Below, piece after piece: positions 34,925 to 44,568 of a stretch of DNA of 64,000 nucleotides (positions are counted from its first letter, which is position 1; every line of letters begins with the position of its first letter). The notes below the pieces were generated by a model that did no database searches, was not told the origin of the DNA, and saw nothing but the letters and a program-made list of their open reading frames with translations. Source of the DNA: Viridothelium virens (Eukaryota; Ascomycota; Dothideomycetes; Trypetheliales; Trypetheliaceae); the NCBI GenBank assembly GCA_010094025.1, contig ML991776.1, positions 1 to 64,000 on the forward strand. Reading direction: 5' to 3'. The position numbers and the translations under genes are program-made.

Positions 34925-36932
34925 GATGGTTCTTCGAAATGGTATCTGAGTTGAACGGTTGAAAATATCGGGGAGAGAGAAAAAACAATGACGACAACAT
35001 CGAATCAGGGATAGGTGTAATAGATGTAATAGAGAGTGGGGATGCACCGGTACTAATATGTATCCACCCACGTCGACTCTCAATCGAACATGCCAATGTC
35101 CCCTTCCATTAAGACTTTATTAATCGGCTGTTGGCGCGCGGCCTCTAGCAAGATTACGGGCCAGAGGTACTGTGGGGAGAGCAAGTGGGATAGTCCATCC
35201 CTGTCAATGCTTGACAAAGGCAGATTGAGCCCCAGATTTCTATTGGGCTAGCGTATGCCCAACCATCCGCTGCCGGAGCTAATCGGAATCTCTCTTACGG
35301 TACCGACCATTCTCTATCAACGACTACGAACTTCCTTACGCCCGTACGTGGCTGAGTGAAGACCCTCCGTTGGCGTTCGGCTGTCGAACCTGGTCAAGTC
35401 TAGCCTTTCAATCTGTCGCGTATCTTATGCTCGTGCTTGTTTGGAGGAATGGTCATTCACAACATGGTCGCTTTGTTCCTCAGGACGTGACGGATATTGT
35501 CACAAGCGCAGATCCCACCACCGTGGATCCGCAGTGACCTGAAAGAAAAAGACGCCAATTGTAAGACCAGTGGTCTGAGCCAATGAAAAGGGCGACTGTT
35601 GAAGAGAAGTCTGTTTCAGTACAAGTTGACTACTCTTATGGAAGGTGGGCCGTGACCATAAATATCTGCCGAGGTGGCTGTCAGTCTGCGACCCTTGCAA
35701 GAGCATCATTGGTGACGCTGCAGCTTCAAGAATCGGAGCCAAGGGAAGGTGCTTCTCCGTATCTGCATCAGTATGATGTGGAAATGCAAAATTCCTGCCG
35801 GGAAATGGCTATGCCATGGCGTCGCGTGCGTATACAAAGGTCTACTAGCACGGAGTACGTAAAAAGGGCATTCTGCCGCTTCTCTCTCCCCGTTAAGGAT
35901 GAGCGCCGTCCTGAGATCAACCACGCGACTTGCCGTGAAAAGCTGCCCAACTGACGGGAGAGTGAGGTCCGAAGCGAAGGAGGCGTGGGAGGCAGGCTTG
36001 TAGAGCATTGTCGGCAAAGACTCGGTCTGGCCTAAGAGCTTCCTTAGGTGCTTAGCTCCCCTTTGGTGCACCGGTCTTTTTCTGAATTCACTAGTGTGAC
36101 CTTATTTTGCAACAAAGCGATCTGTCTGTTGTAGAGCTTGGAGTACGACGAGTACAAAACTCTCCGGCTAGGTGATGGACATTAACGCTGGTGCTTTTTT
36201 TTTTTTTTTTTTTGATAATTCGACGTGAACCTTTTGAGAAACGATGAATATTACCTTGTTGATACCGGAGCCGGAGTTAATTCCGCATTTGCTTTTTCTG
36301 AGACGCAATGACCTACATAAGAGCGGGGCTTCAGTGGCTCCATCTAACCAGTACAAGATAAGGTCAACCACCCAAGAACGGAAGTTAGCTGCCGAGGGAT
36401 GGTCGGTGAGAGCACCAGTGGGTGGGTGAAAGCCCACAGGTCACGTTTTCTTAGGTACCATGTGTTAGTCTCTTTGGTGAAAAAACCGTGGGTCCGCAGC
36501 GGACGCGATCTGGACCTGCGGATTAGAGTAGATGGAGTCACTGAGTCCTGGGCAACGAATCCCGACTTCAGCCGTCACTACGCGTGTGTCGGATCCAACC
36601 GGAGAGCATCGAGAGTAACACGCATGAACATCAAGCAAAGCGAAAGTTTATTTTACAAGCGTTCAAAGTGGTTGTTGATCGCAATAGCTTCATAGTTCAA
36701 TCAGCAGTCGCTATCTGTAGTGAGTAACTATTTGTCAATGTGGCCTCCCTCAACCATGATACCGGTTTATCGCTCCTAGTCTAACGCCAGTTGCATGCAC
36801 GTATTCAATCATCTTATTTTCATGAGCCTTTGATATCATTCTGAAGAAGAAACGAAGAAGAAAATATTTCGACCTGTGACGCTTCCCAACTCCATGACCA
36901 TGGTTCTATTCGTCGCACGTAATAATCGAAGC
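34925..36932. other. Two-kilobase intergenic region
   Basis: Upstream region of the FarA/CTF1-like gene and downstream region of the Mob gene. A CCGAGG hexamer, the reverse complement of the Far core CCTCGG, lies near 35668. A 19-nt T run is at 36195-36213. Short ORFs (35583-35954 + and 35706-36071 -) overlap each other and have no domain. No gene supported. Confidence 0.45.
36195..36213. repeat. Poly-T homopolymer, 19 nt
   Basis: Uninterrupted run of T on the + strand in intergenic DNA. Length is likely to vary between isolates and can be affected by sequencing error. Confidence 0.8.
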
Positions 36933-38407
36933 TCACTGCCCCACGCCGGGTGGAGCAACGCTATCGCTGACACCGGCGTTTACACCAGTAGTCGCTGCCG
37001 ATTGGGGTGCTGGAGAACTGCCCTCGCGACTATTAGCACCAGGAGTTGCGCTTCCAGAGCTGCCTGCCGTCACCGCCGCAGGTAGGAGTCCCTTGTCCAC
37101 CCAGATTTCCACCAATGGCCTCAAGGGCTCCATATCCTTGTCATCCAGAATTTTGAATAGTTTGCCGACATTGACGAAGTGAATGAAGCATGTGTTGAGT
37201 TCCTTGGTGGCTGAGGCGTGCCAAAAGGGATCCACCCAGTGCGCATAGAAGAGGTGGCAATAGCAGCGCATCATCTGTTTGTACATGCTACGAACATCGG
37301 ACTCGAAATTCTCCGGGAATCCCGCTGCTTTGCCGACCCAGTTGCGTCCTGCAGGACCAGCTAATTGCGACAGAGGTTGGTTCAAAGAGGTAGGCCCAGC
37401 AGGAATAGGGGGAGTGCTCCCTGTATTGAGCATGCCACCGGATGCTTGGCCTGGATAGGGACCGTTGATGGGAGGTTCAATCTCGATCGGGAAAGTATTT
37501 GGGTCGTCAATCTTTCCCTTGATCCAACGTTGGACAGACGAGATGTAGTGAGCGGCTGAGATACGACATGGGCGACCTGCTTGATCGAGCCAAGTGTAGG
37601 TGTGGCTATAGGAGTGTCAGCGTGGAAAAAGATATGCACGCGAAGTTTCTGCTTACCCGCCGCCACCAGACATTGTTGGGCAAGTGCGTGGGTTGCAGAT
37701 AGGCATGCCTGTATGACCATTGACCTCTTGGATGACCTTGATCATTTCGTTGAGTAGTCGAAATTGTTCGACAACTGTATTGAATTGCATCAGCAAATAT
37801 CACAAGCCATCACCACACGATGTAGTTGCAGACATGATACGTTCATGCAAGCTGGAGAGTGAGGGGAGGGATTCAGCTTGAGGATGACTTTTCGACGTAC
37901 CCTGGTGGGCCAACCACTCGCCATCATCAATCACCATTGGTTTTGCTGCGAGCGTCATGAAGTTACCCCGAACAATGAGAGTGGCGTATTGCTCGCGAAA
38001 ATAGAAAGGGGATTTTTGCGGGACGGGTGCAGTTGGTATTTGCTGGCCCCCCGCGTGGTCCCCGCTCTCTGCAGACATTGCAGAGGAGAATGAAGGTGAG
38101 TATGGAAGCGGTGGTACAGATGGTGGCTGAATTGGATTTTGGCCTCCAGGCGAGTAAGAAGTCGGAGAAGGGCTCTGCTGGCCGTTCCCTTTGCCGGGCT
38201 GATTATTAGGCTTGTTTGATCGACCACTAAAGCCTGAACGCCTATTCAGAGAGGCGTGTCAGCTGTATTCTTGAAAAACAAGGTCTCCGCATATTAGCTC
38301 GGGGATGGCAACAAGGCAATCAGATGAATACAAGATCACCTGGCTTGTATGAAAATGATGGGTAGAATAGAAGAGAAACGAAATATGTTATGAGCCTCAA
38401 CAGACAT
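36933..38407 (-). CDS. Mob family protein, phocein/MOB3-like (STRIPAK type)
   Basis: Mob proteins are kinase/phosphatase scaffolds; the phocein branch belongs to STRIPAK, which governs hyphal fusion and sexual development in filamentous fungi. Secure exons are 38241-37901, 37774-37657 and 37605-36933. Blocks include REQYATLIVRGNFMTLAAKP, DGEWLAHQVVEQFRLLNEMI, CNPRTCPTMSGGGGHTYTW (zinc Cys pair), AHYISSVQRWIKGKIDDP and MYKQMMRCYCHLFYAHWVDP followed by NTCFIHF (zinc His). The QYATLIVRGNFMTLAAKP block is the phocein-type hallmark. The first exon is uncertain: 38407-38340 (MSVEAHNIFRF...) splices in frame to 38241 and would give 399 residues, but its sequence is not family-like. The C-terminus has an added Ala/Ser/Pro-rich tail. 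Confidence 0.85.
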
Positions 38408-39325
38408 AGAATGCTCTTCAACACCAAGCTTCGGGCAGTCTGCAAGGATAACGTAACTTGGTTTGCAAATTGATTTGTCTTGTACAGACTCAAAGAGTGA
38501 TTCTGAAGTCTCGCAGGGGATCAACACACAGCCTCTGAAGACACTTGAATACCATATTCACAAGGAAAGTGAGTTGGGACAAGAAGGATGAAAACCAGGG
38601 CGTAAGAAAAAAACTTTGGAGTGTTGAAATCGAAGAAGTGCATGAGTGAGAGCTTAGCTAGCAGGTACCTAGGGAGAGACTTGCACGTGCCGCAGAATGA
38701 TGTAATCTCAGATGGTAAATAAGTTGCAACAATGCAGAACAATAACTCATCACATAGAGGAGATTTCCGTCACTTACACACTCGAAAAAAAAGAAGCCAT
38801 CAGGCTGTACGCCCAGCTAGGGGGCAGAAAGGGGGTACGTAACAAAGGGTTTCCCAGCAGAGGTATGCGGGGCTACTGGAACTCGGATCTGAATGATCTT
38901 AGAAGCACAGAGAAACAGGCTGAAGAGTCGACTGAAGGCACGTGCAAGAGGTGACCGTCAATTGGGCGAGCCCCGTGGGAGATATCTTGGTGAAATTAAA
39001 TAGGAGCATCAGGAGCTGGAGGTTTTTCCTTCGACCAGGGGTCAGACACGCGACCAAGCGCCGGCGCGCGGTTCGGTCCATCTGGATCTTCCGCACCGGA
39101 ATCTTTGCATACGCTGCAAGAGCCGCAAAGACAGACTGAGCTTTGATGACCTTCGACTTCAACCCTTCCACCACCTTCCTCAAGTCCGACAGTCAATACT
39201 TGCTTCCTCAATACTGTAGCTGCTGCCGTCCCGCAGATCGGCTCGTTTTGCGACCGGCCAGCGCATGAAATTCATCTTCAACAGCTTCACATTCCTCACA
39301 TTCGCTACAAAGTCGCGTTGCTGCG
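38408..39325. other. Divergent intergenic region
   Basis: Shared upstream region of the Mob (-) and Leo1 (+) genes. No additional gene is seen. Confidence 0.5.
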
Positions 39326-40961
39326 ATGGCTTCCGCAGTTGCTGTCAGCGCAGATATCGAGCGGCCCAATCTACCGCATAATCTCGATGACGATGCACCT
39401 ATCACCGGTGAGGTGACTTCTGTAGATAATGACGACGACGAGGAGGACGTCGTACGGGGAGCGCGGAAGAAGACAACCGTGGACAGGGACTTGTTCGATG
39501 AGGATGATGATGAGCTACCTGCCGAAGAGAATGAGGAAGATCTTTTTGGTGAGGATGAAGCGGACGAACAGCCTAGGTACGTTGGAGATCGGCGCTTGTA
39601 CTTCTCCAATACTGACAATGGCGCTCACCGTAGGCCTCCCCGCCAATTAGATGATGAGGATCTGGATTCTGGGGACGATCTCGATCGAAATGATCGCATG
39701 CTTGAAGACGAAGAGGAGGACGAAGGCGAAGATGTGGAAAAGAATTTCAAATATATGAACGTGGATATAGGCCGTCATCCGCTGCCCGAACCAAGCGATG
39801 GCGAAGTACGCCACCAAACCTGCTGTCAATTTTTCCTGCGCTAATTCGAAATAGCTCTATATGCTCAAAATTCCCCAATTCATGAGCCTGGATCCAACAA
39901 TCTTCAAAACAGAGACCTTCCAGGTTCCCGAAACAGACCACCATTCAACTGGTCCTCCCTCTTCGACCTTTTCCAAGTATGATACCGCCCTTACCACTCT
40001 CCGCTGGCGATATTCACCCTCTGAACCCGACGAACTCCAATCAAACGCCCGCATTCTCCGATGGTCTGACGGCTCGCTAACCCTCCAACTCGCCTCCGAT
40101 CCCACCACTCAATACACCATCGACGGCAAGCCCCTCGCACCGCCCCAACCGAACCCCACGAAACCCACCCCCAACGCCGCCAAAGCGCGCAAAGGCCGCG
40201 ACAAAGACCGCCCCCTCAACTCCTACGACCACAGCCAAGACGCGCTGACCTACCTGCTCTCCCCCTCCACCGAAGCGCAAGTCATCCGCACCGTCGGCAA
40301 GATCACCTGCGGCCTCCAGATCCAGCCGAACGAAGCCACGACGGACGTCGCGCTGGCGCGGCTGCAGGCGTCGCTGGCCGAGGCGGTGCGCGGCAAGAAC
40401 CTCAAGGGCGACGGCGGCATCGACTTCGTGCACGTGACCGAGGACCCGGAGCTCGCGAAGAAGAAGGCGGAGCTCGCGGAGCGCGACAAGGTGCGTGCGC
40501 AGCGGAGGCGCGAGGCGGCGGAGAATCGGGACCGTGAGCGTGCGAATCGCGTGCTGGGGAGGAGTGGGTTGAGGACGGGGGGTGGGGGTGGGGGGTTGTC
40601 GACGGATATGTTGGAGGGGGAGGAGGGGGGGTTGGGCGGGCGGCCGAGGGCGAAGCCGAAGAGGAGGCCGAGGAGGATGGATGAGTATAGTGATGAGGAT
40701 GAATATGCGGGGCGGAAGAGGACGAAGGAGGATGAGTATGATAAGGATGATGGGTTTTTGGCGGGGAGTAGTGATGAGGAGGAGATTGAGGAGGATGATG
40801 ACGATGAGGATGAGGATGATGGGATTGTGGAGGATAGGAGGAGTCCGAAGAGGTCGAGACCTGCTCGCGAGGAGGTGGAAGAGTCGTCAGGACCGCGGGA
40901 TGGATCGCCAGTGAGGACGAAGAAGAGACGGGTGATAGACGAGGATGAGGATGATGAATGA
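39326..40961 (+). CDS. LEO1: Leo1, Paf1 transcription elongation complex subunit
   Basis: Nuclear subunit of the Paf1 complex, which travels with RNA polymerase II and supports histone H2B ubiquitination and H3 methylation. Exons are 39326-39576, 39634-39805 and 39855-40961, giving 509 residues. The N-terminus is acidic (DNDDDEEDVV, EENEEDLFGEDEADEQ). The Leo1 core starts with DIGRHPLPEPSDGE, then LYMLKIPQFMSLDPTIF, TLRWRYSPSEPDELQSNARI and LRWSDGSLTLQLAS, exactly the expected order. The C-terminus is Lys/Arg/Asp/Glu-rich low complexity (DEDEYAGRKRTKEDEYDKDD). The coding strand shifts from C-rich to G-rich around 40440. It is divergent from the Mob gene. Confidence 0.93.
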
Positions 40962-41225
40962 TGTGGGGGCATTCCTGCGTCCGTGAACCTCACTATCGTA
41001 GATTTTTGGGTAGTACCGCGGAAGTTTCATAGCCTGGTTGGCATATTCTGAGCTTGTATTACAAAGTCCTACTCCGTATACACATGCACTGTAAGAAATT
41101 CGTTAATGCTGATAGGCAATCAGCGCGTGCCCCATTGCAACAAGGATTGATCAGACCCAAATATGCAAGGCGCCGTCAATGCAGGCAACGAAAATAAGAT
41201 TCCCGTCACCGAGAATATGACGGTT

Positions 41226-42959
41226 TCAAACACTCAATTTTTCCAGAGACATGACTACCCACTCCATCATCTGATTGGGCGGGATCGTTGTTTCATTTTT
41301 CGTCTCCCCTTCCTTCTCATTCCCGTTGCTTTCTTGCGAGTCCGGCGCATCCCCGTATTTCAGGCATCTCTCTACTACTGTCCGATATTTTGACCCAGCT
41401 TTCGATCCTACATGTGGGACGATCCCGCTCAGAAGTCTCTGCTTGAACACGGCGGAAGAATACTTCTGCTTCCAGTAACCAGTTATTTTTGACCACAAAC
41501 CAATCTCAAGCAACACGAGACCGAGCGAGTAAATATCATACGCTTTCCTGTAGCTTTGCCGCCAGATACCTAAGCTATCAGGATGCCTGTATAAATCTGG
41601 AAGATGTGCTGGAGAAGGTTGTGCCGCCGCTGACATCTCGGATAGATGTTCGGGCCGCGAGGAATCGAAGCCGAGTACGAAAGGATGGTCAAGATTGTGG
41701 TGTGAAGGGGTGCTCCCGCTCTCGGCTGGAGGTGGCGGGAAGAAGAGGATATTTGAGGGATAGAATGCCTTGTGGAGCCAGTCAAGCGAATGAAATGACC
41801 AGAGAGCAATGGCGAGCGAATGCGCCAAACGGAATCGGGCATCTAGATCTGGAGTTCGTCGGGTATTGTCATCCATTACGGTTGAAAGAGACAGGAAACT
41901 CGGCGATGCTGGTGACTTTGGGATGCTTTCCGGTAGCATATGTATGATACCATAGCGGCTTGCTGCTGTATCGTCCACGTAACCTAAGCAGTCAAGTGTA
42001 TGTAAGTCAGGATGTCTATTTGAGGCTGAGTGAAGCATCCGCGCAAGGTTGTCCACCCTCTGGTAGAGGTGAAGTCTTGTATCCATGTCTTGATAGTGCT
42101 CGTATGAGATAAAATCTATGAGGACTGGGATCTCTTCTGAGACTTGTCCATTTTTCAATGCATCTGTCGGACGCTGATACACTCCATGAATCCGGGCAGA
42201 ATCTGTCGCACCATCAAATGTCAGCCTCCAGCGAGGAACCTTCAGCTCTGAAGTTGATAATATTTTCTTTGATGGCGCCTGGGCATCCAGGTTGATGCGA
42301 AGATGTTTGAGTTTCGCGAGGGCATTCAATCGAGGATATTTTCCGCTTGAAGCATTTTCTAGGAGGTCTAGGTTTTGCACATTCCTCTGCGTAGCATCGA
42401 GTAATTCATTTGTCCAGGTTCTTTGGAAAGTGGATATTCGCTCCGGGGGAAACAATTTTTCTAAGCGATCATTGTAATACCCTAGATCTTCAAGCAAGAC
42501 CTCAAACTTCTCCTTGTCCACTACAACCCAGCGAGCTCGAAGTGTAAGGCCATCTCTCAATCGGGCTGCGACAGAGCTCCGAGGATCTTCGGAATTCTTG
42601 TAAGCTTCTCTATCTACGCTCCCAGGCGTTGCTTCTCTTAGACCGTACCTATCTTGCAGTTTGTTAAAATCCATGATGGTCGAATAGAGCTGCGATAAGA
42701 TTGTCTCTGCTAAAGTATACAGTCCTGGCGGTCCCCAATCTGCTGCAGCTAGATTTGCCTCGAGTTTGCCCTCGACCACACCCCATTCTCGTCCCCATAC
42801 TCCGAGACGAGCTTCTTCGATACGAATCTTGCATACCAGGCGCTCGCTATCTCGTCCTTGGTTCGCTGCTGTGGTAAAGATTCGATATGCTTTCATGCAC
42901 CCATCAAATATTTGTCCGACAACACCGACTGCTCCAATGATACCCAGCGCGGCTTCCAT
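41226..42959 (-). CDS. HeLo-domain protein with degenerate kinase domain
   Basis: Prion-inhibition-and-propagation (HeLo, HET-S-like) N-terminus, about residues 1-200, fused to a protein-kinase-like domain; 577 residues from the Met at 42959. An in-frame ATG at 43052 would add 31 residues. I chose 42959 because HeLo domains start with the hydrophobic helix seen here (ALGIIGAVGVVGQIFDGCMK). It continues with KIRIEEARLGVWGREWGVVE and a long helical linker. The C-terminal half has the kinase-like landmark FHSLDWLHKAFYPSNILFF in place of an HRD loop, then HPFVLGFDSSRPE where DFG would be, and AYDIYSLGLVLLEIGLW. No catalytic Asp of HRD and no DFG are visible, so it is probably a pseudokinase. HeLo domains can permeabilise membranes when activated; a cell-death or self-recognition role is inferred. 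Confidence 0.82.
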   Translation of the reverse strand: MEAALGIIGAVGVVGQIFDGCMKAYRIFTTAANQGRDSERLVCKIRIEEARLGVWGREWGVVEGKLEANLAAADWGPPGLYTLAETILSQLYSTIMDFNKLQDRYGLREATPGSVDREAYKNSEDPRSSVAARLRDGLTLRARWVVVDKEKFEVLLEDLGYYNDRLEKLFPPERISTFQRTWTNELLDATQRNVQNLDLLENASSGKYPRLNALAKLKHLRINLDAQAPSKKILSTSELKVPRWRLTFDGATDSARIHGVYQRPTDALKNGQVSEEIPVLIDFISYEHYQDMDTRLHLYQRVDNLARMLHSASNRHPDLHTLDCLGYVDDTAASRYGIIHMLPESIPKSPASPSFLSLSTVMDDNTRRTPDLDARFRLAHSLAIALWSFHSLDWLHKAFYPSNILFFPPPPAESGSTPSHHNLDHPFVLGFDSSRPEHLSEMSAAAQPSPAHLPDLYRHPDSLGIWRQSYRKAYDIYSLGLVLLEIGLWSKITGYWKQKYSSAVFKQRLLSGIVPHVGSKAGSKYRTVVERCLKYGDAPDSQESNGNEKEGETKNETTIPPNQMMEWVVMSLEKLSV

Positions 42960-43495
42960 TCTCAAGATTGTTTCCTGAGTGTTGACATTGGGTACTGACG
43001 TAATCGATGACTGGTATAAGATGGACGGAAAACTGATGCCTTGTAGATCCACTGAAAGACAGACTGGAAAAACTTAAATTGAGGCTTGAGTTGCATTTAA
43101 AAACTTAGTGTTCGCTAGGACGTAAGGTAAGCAACGAAAATGCGAGGTGCTAACAACGGTGGCTAGGAACACGGGTAATATTGATGAGAATGGGTTAGCG
43201 TAGGAAGCATCATGTTTCCCCTCGGCCGCGCTAGCCTGCAAAGCGTCGATTGGCTTGAGGGATGATCAACCTCAAACATGCAGCTTCGAGCCAGGATAAT
43301 ACGTCAATCCTTGGAGAGCAGAGATACCGCTGACGACGACTTCCACGGCAACCCACCATGCCTACCCTTAAGAACCGAGGAGATTCACCTGGCCAGCCCA
43401 ATGACTTCTTCGGGCAGCGGGACACTCCTCTTTGCCCATCGTGACCACTTGGCACGCATTCGCCACTCTTAGAAGTCAACAACATCAATCTAAAA
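42960..43495. other. Divergent intergenic region
   Basis: Shared upstream region of the HeLo-pseudokinase (-) and GPI-protein (+) genes. Nothing else is seen. Confidence 0.5.
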
Positions 43496-44389
43496 ATGCG
43501 TCTTCAACTACAGAATCTTTTCGCTGGCACCCTGCTCGCCGCTTCGGCGCGCGCTCAGTCCTCTATCGAAAGCAGTCCATGCTTCCAAGCCACCATCCAG
43601 CAAGGCGGTCAGAGCTCCAACCTCAATGACCCAGCATGTATATACCACTCCCCTCGCGAACTTCCTAAACCCTCAAACGCCGAACTGACTCCCGAACCCC
43701 AAGGCACCACCGCCATCGCCGACGCCCCTCCCTCCAGCACCCCCACTCCCTCCTCCGGCATGCCCACAATCACCCTCGGCGGCTCTCTCCCCACAGCCGT
43801 GACGCTAGGACCCAGCCGCACGCTCCCCTACGTCGGCGGCCTCAGCGGGTCAACCATTCCAGGCAGCCACAGCGTCCCGCTCGGCAGCGGCTCGGACACG
43901 GTTGTCGTAACGGCGTCGATGAGTTCGGACACGAGTGGGATGTCGGTGACGGTGACGACGCCGGGGAGCACAGAGACGGGGGTGGGTAGTGGTAGTTCGG
44001 TCTCGACTTCTGGGGTAGGGACTGAGACGGGGACGGGGACGGGGACGGGAACGGGAACGGCAGGGTCGCAGTCGATGACGACGACGGTGTCGAGTGTGTC
44101 GTCCGGGTCGGTATCTGGGTCGAGTGCGGTGACTGGGGCGACAGGTACGGCAGGATCAAGTGCGACTGGGGCGAGTACGGCTGGCTCCAGTATGGTGGGT
44201 TCGAGCGTGACTGGAAGCGCAGCGAGTGGTAGTAGTGGTGGCGGTAGTCCTACTGGAGCAGCAGGAACGTCTTCGGGTAGTAGTGTTAGTTCGGCTACTG
44301 GGCTTGCCCGTCCGGCGGCAGAGGTGAGCATCAACGGACCACTGTTGAGCTTGATTGTGGCTATATTTGGAAGCCTTGGGTTGCTATAG
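43496..44389 (+). CDS. GPI-anchored Ser/Thr/Gly-rich cell-surface protein, 297 aa
   Basis: Likely cell-wall or plasma-membrane surface protein. The N-terminal signal peptide is MRLQLQNLFAGTLLAASARA. A short Cys-bearing segment follows (PCFQATIQQGGQSSN, DPACIYHSP), then about 220 residues dominated by Ser, Thr and Gly, expected to be O-mannosylated. The C-terminus is a hydrophobic tail (LLSLIVAIFGSLGLL) after a small-residue region, the layout of a GPI attachment signal. A hexanucleotide repeat at 44027-44060 encodes Thr-Gly repeats. No enzymatic domain is present. The short Cys segment at the front may be a ligand or wall-binding remnant. Low complexity makes family assignment unsafe. Confidence 0.78.
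   Translation: MRLQLQNLFAGTLLAASARAQSSIESSPCFQATIQQGGQSSNLNDPACIYHSPRELPKPSNAELTPEPQGTTAIADAPPSSTPTPSSGMPTITLGGSLPTAVTLGPSRTLPYVGGLSGSTIPGSHSVPLGSGSDTVVVTASMSSDTSGMSVTVTTPGSTETGVGSGSSVSTSGVGTETGTGTGTGTGTAGSQSMTTTVSSVSSGSVSGSSAVTGATGTAGSSATGASTAGSSMVGSSVTGSAASGSSGGGSPTGAAGTSSGSSVSSATGLARPAAEVSINGPLLSLIVAIFGSLGLL
44027..44060. repeat. ACGGGG/ACGGGA hexanucleotide tandem repeat in coding sequence
   Basis: About 5.7 copies of a 6-bp unit (ACGGGG, drifting to ACGGGA) inside the GPI-protein gene. Each unit encodes Thr-Gly, so copy changes keep the frame and change stalk length. Confidence 0.85.
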
Positions 44390-44568
44390 TAGCGACTCTG
44401 AAGATGAGGAACGAATCTATGCCCCGAGGAAGTCAAGATTTTTGACGCCCTTTTATCTATGTTGCCAGGGTATTTATGAATATATGTTAATAAGAATATT
44501 TATCCAGAGACCTTGATAAAATCCACTATGGATTCCCAACTCCAAAGAACTCCAGAAAGCTCCATAAG

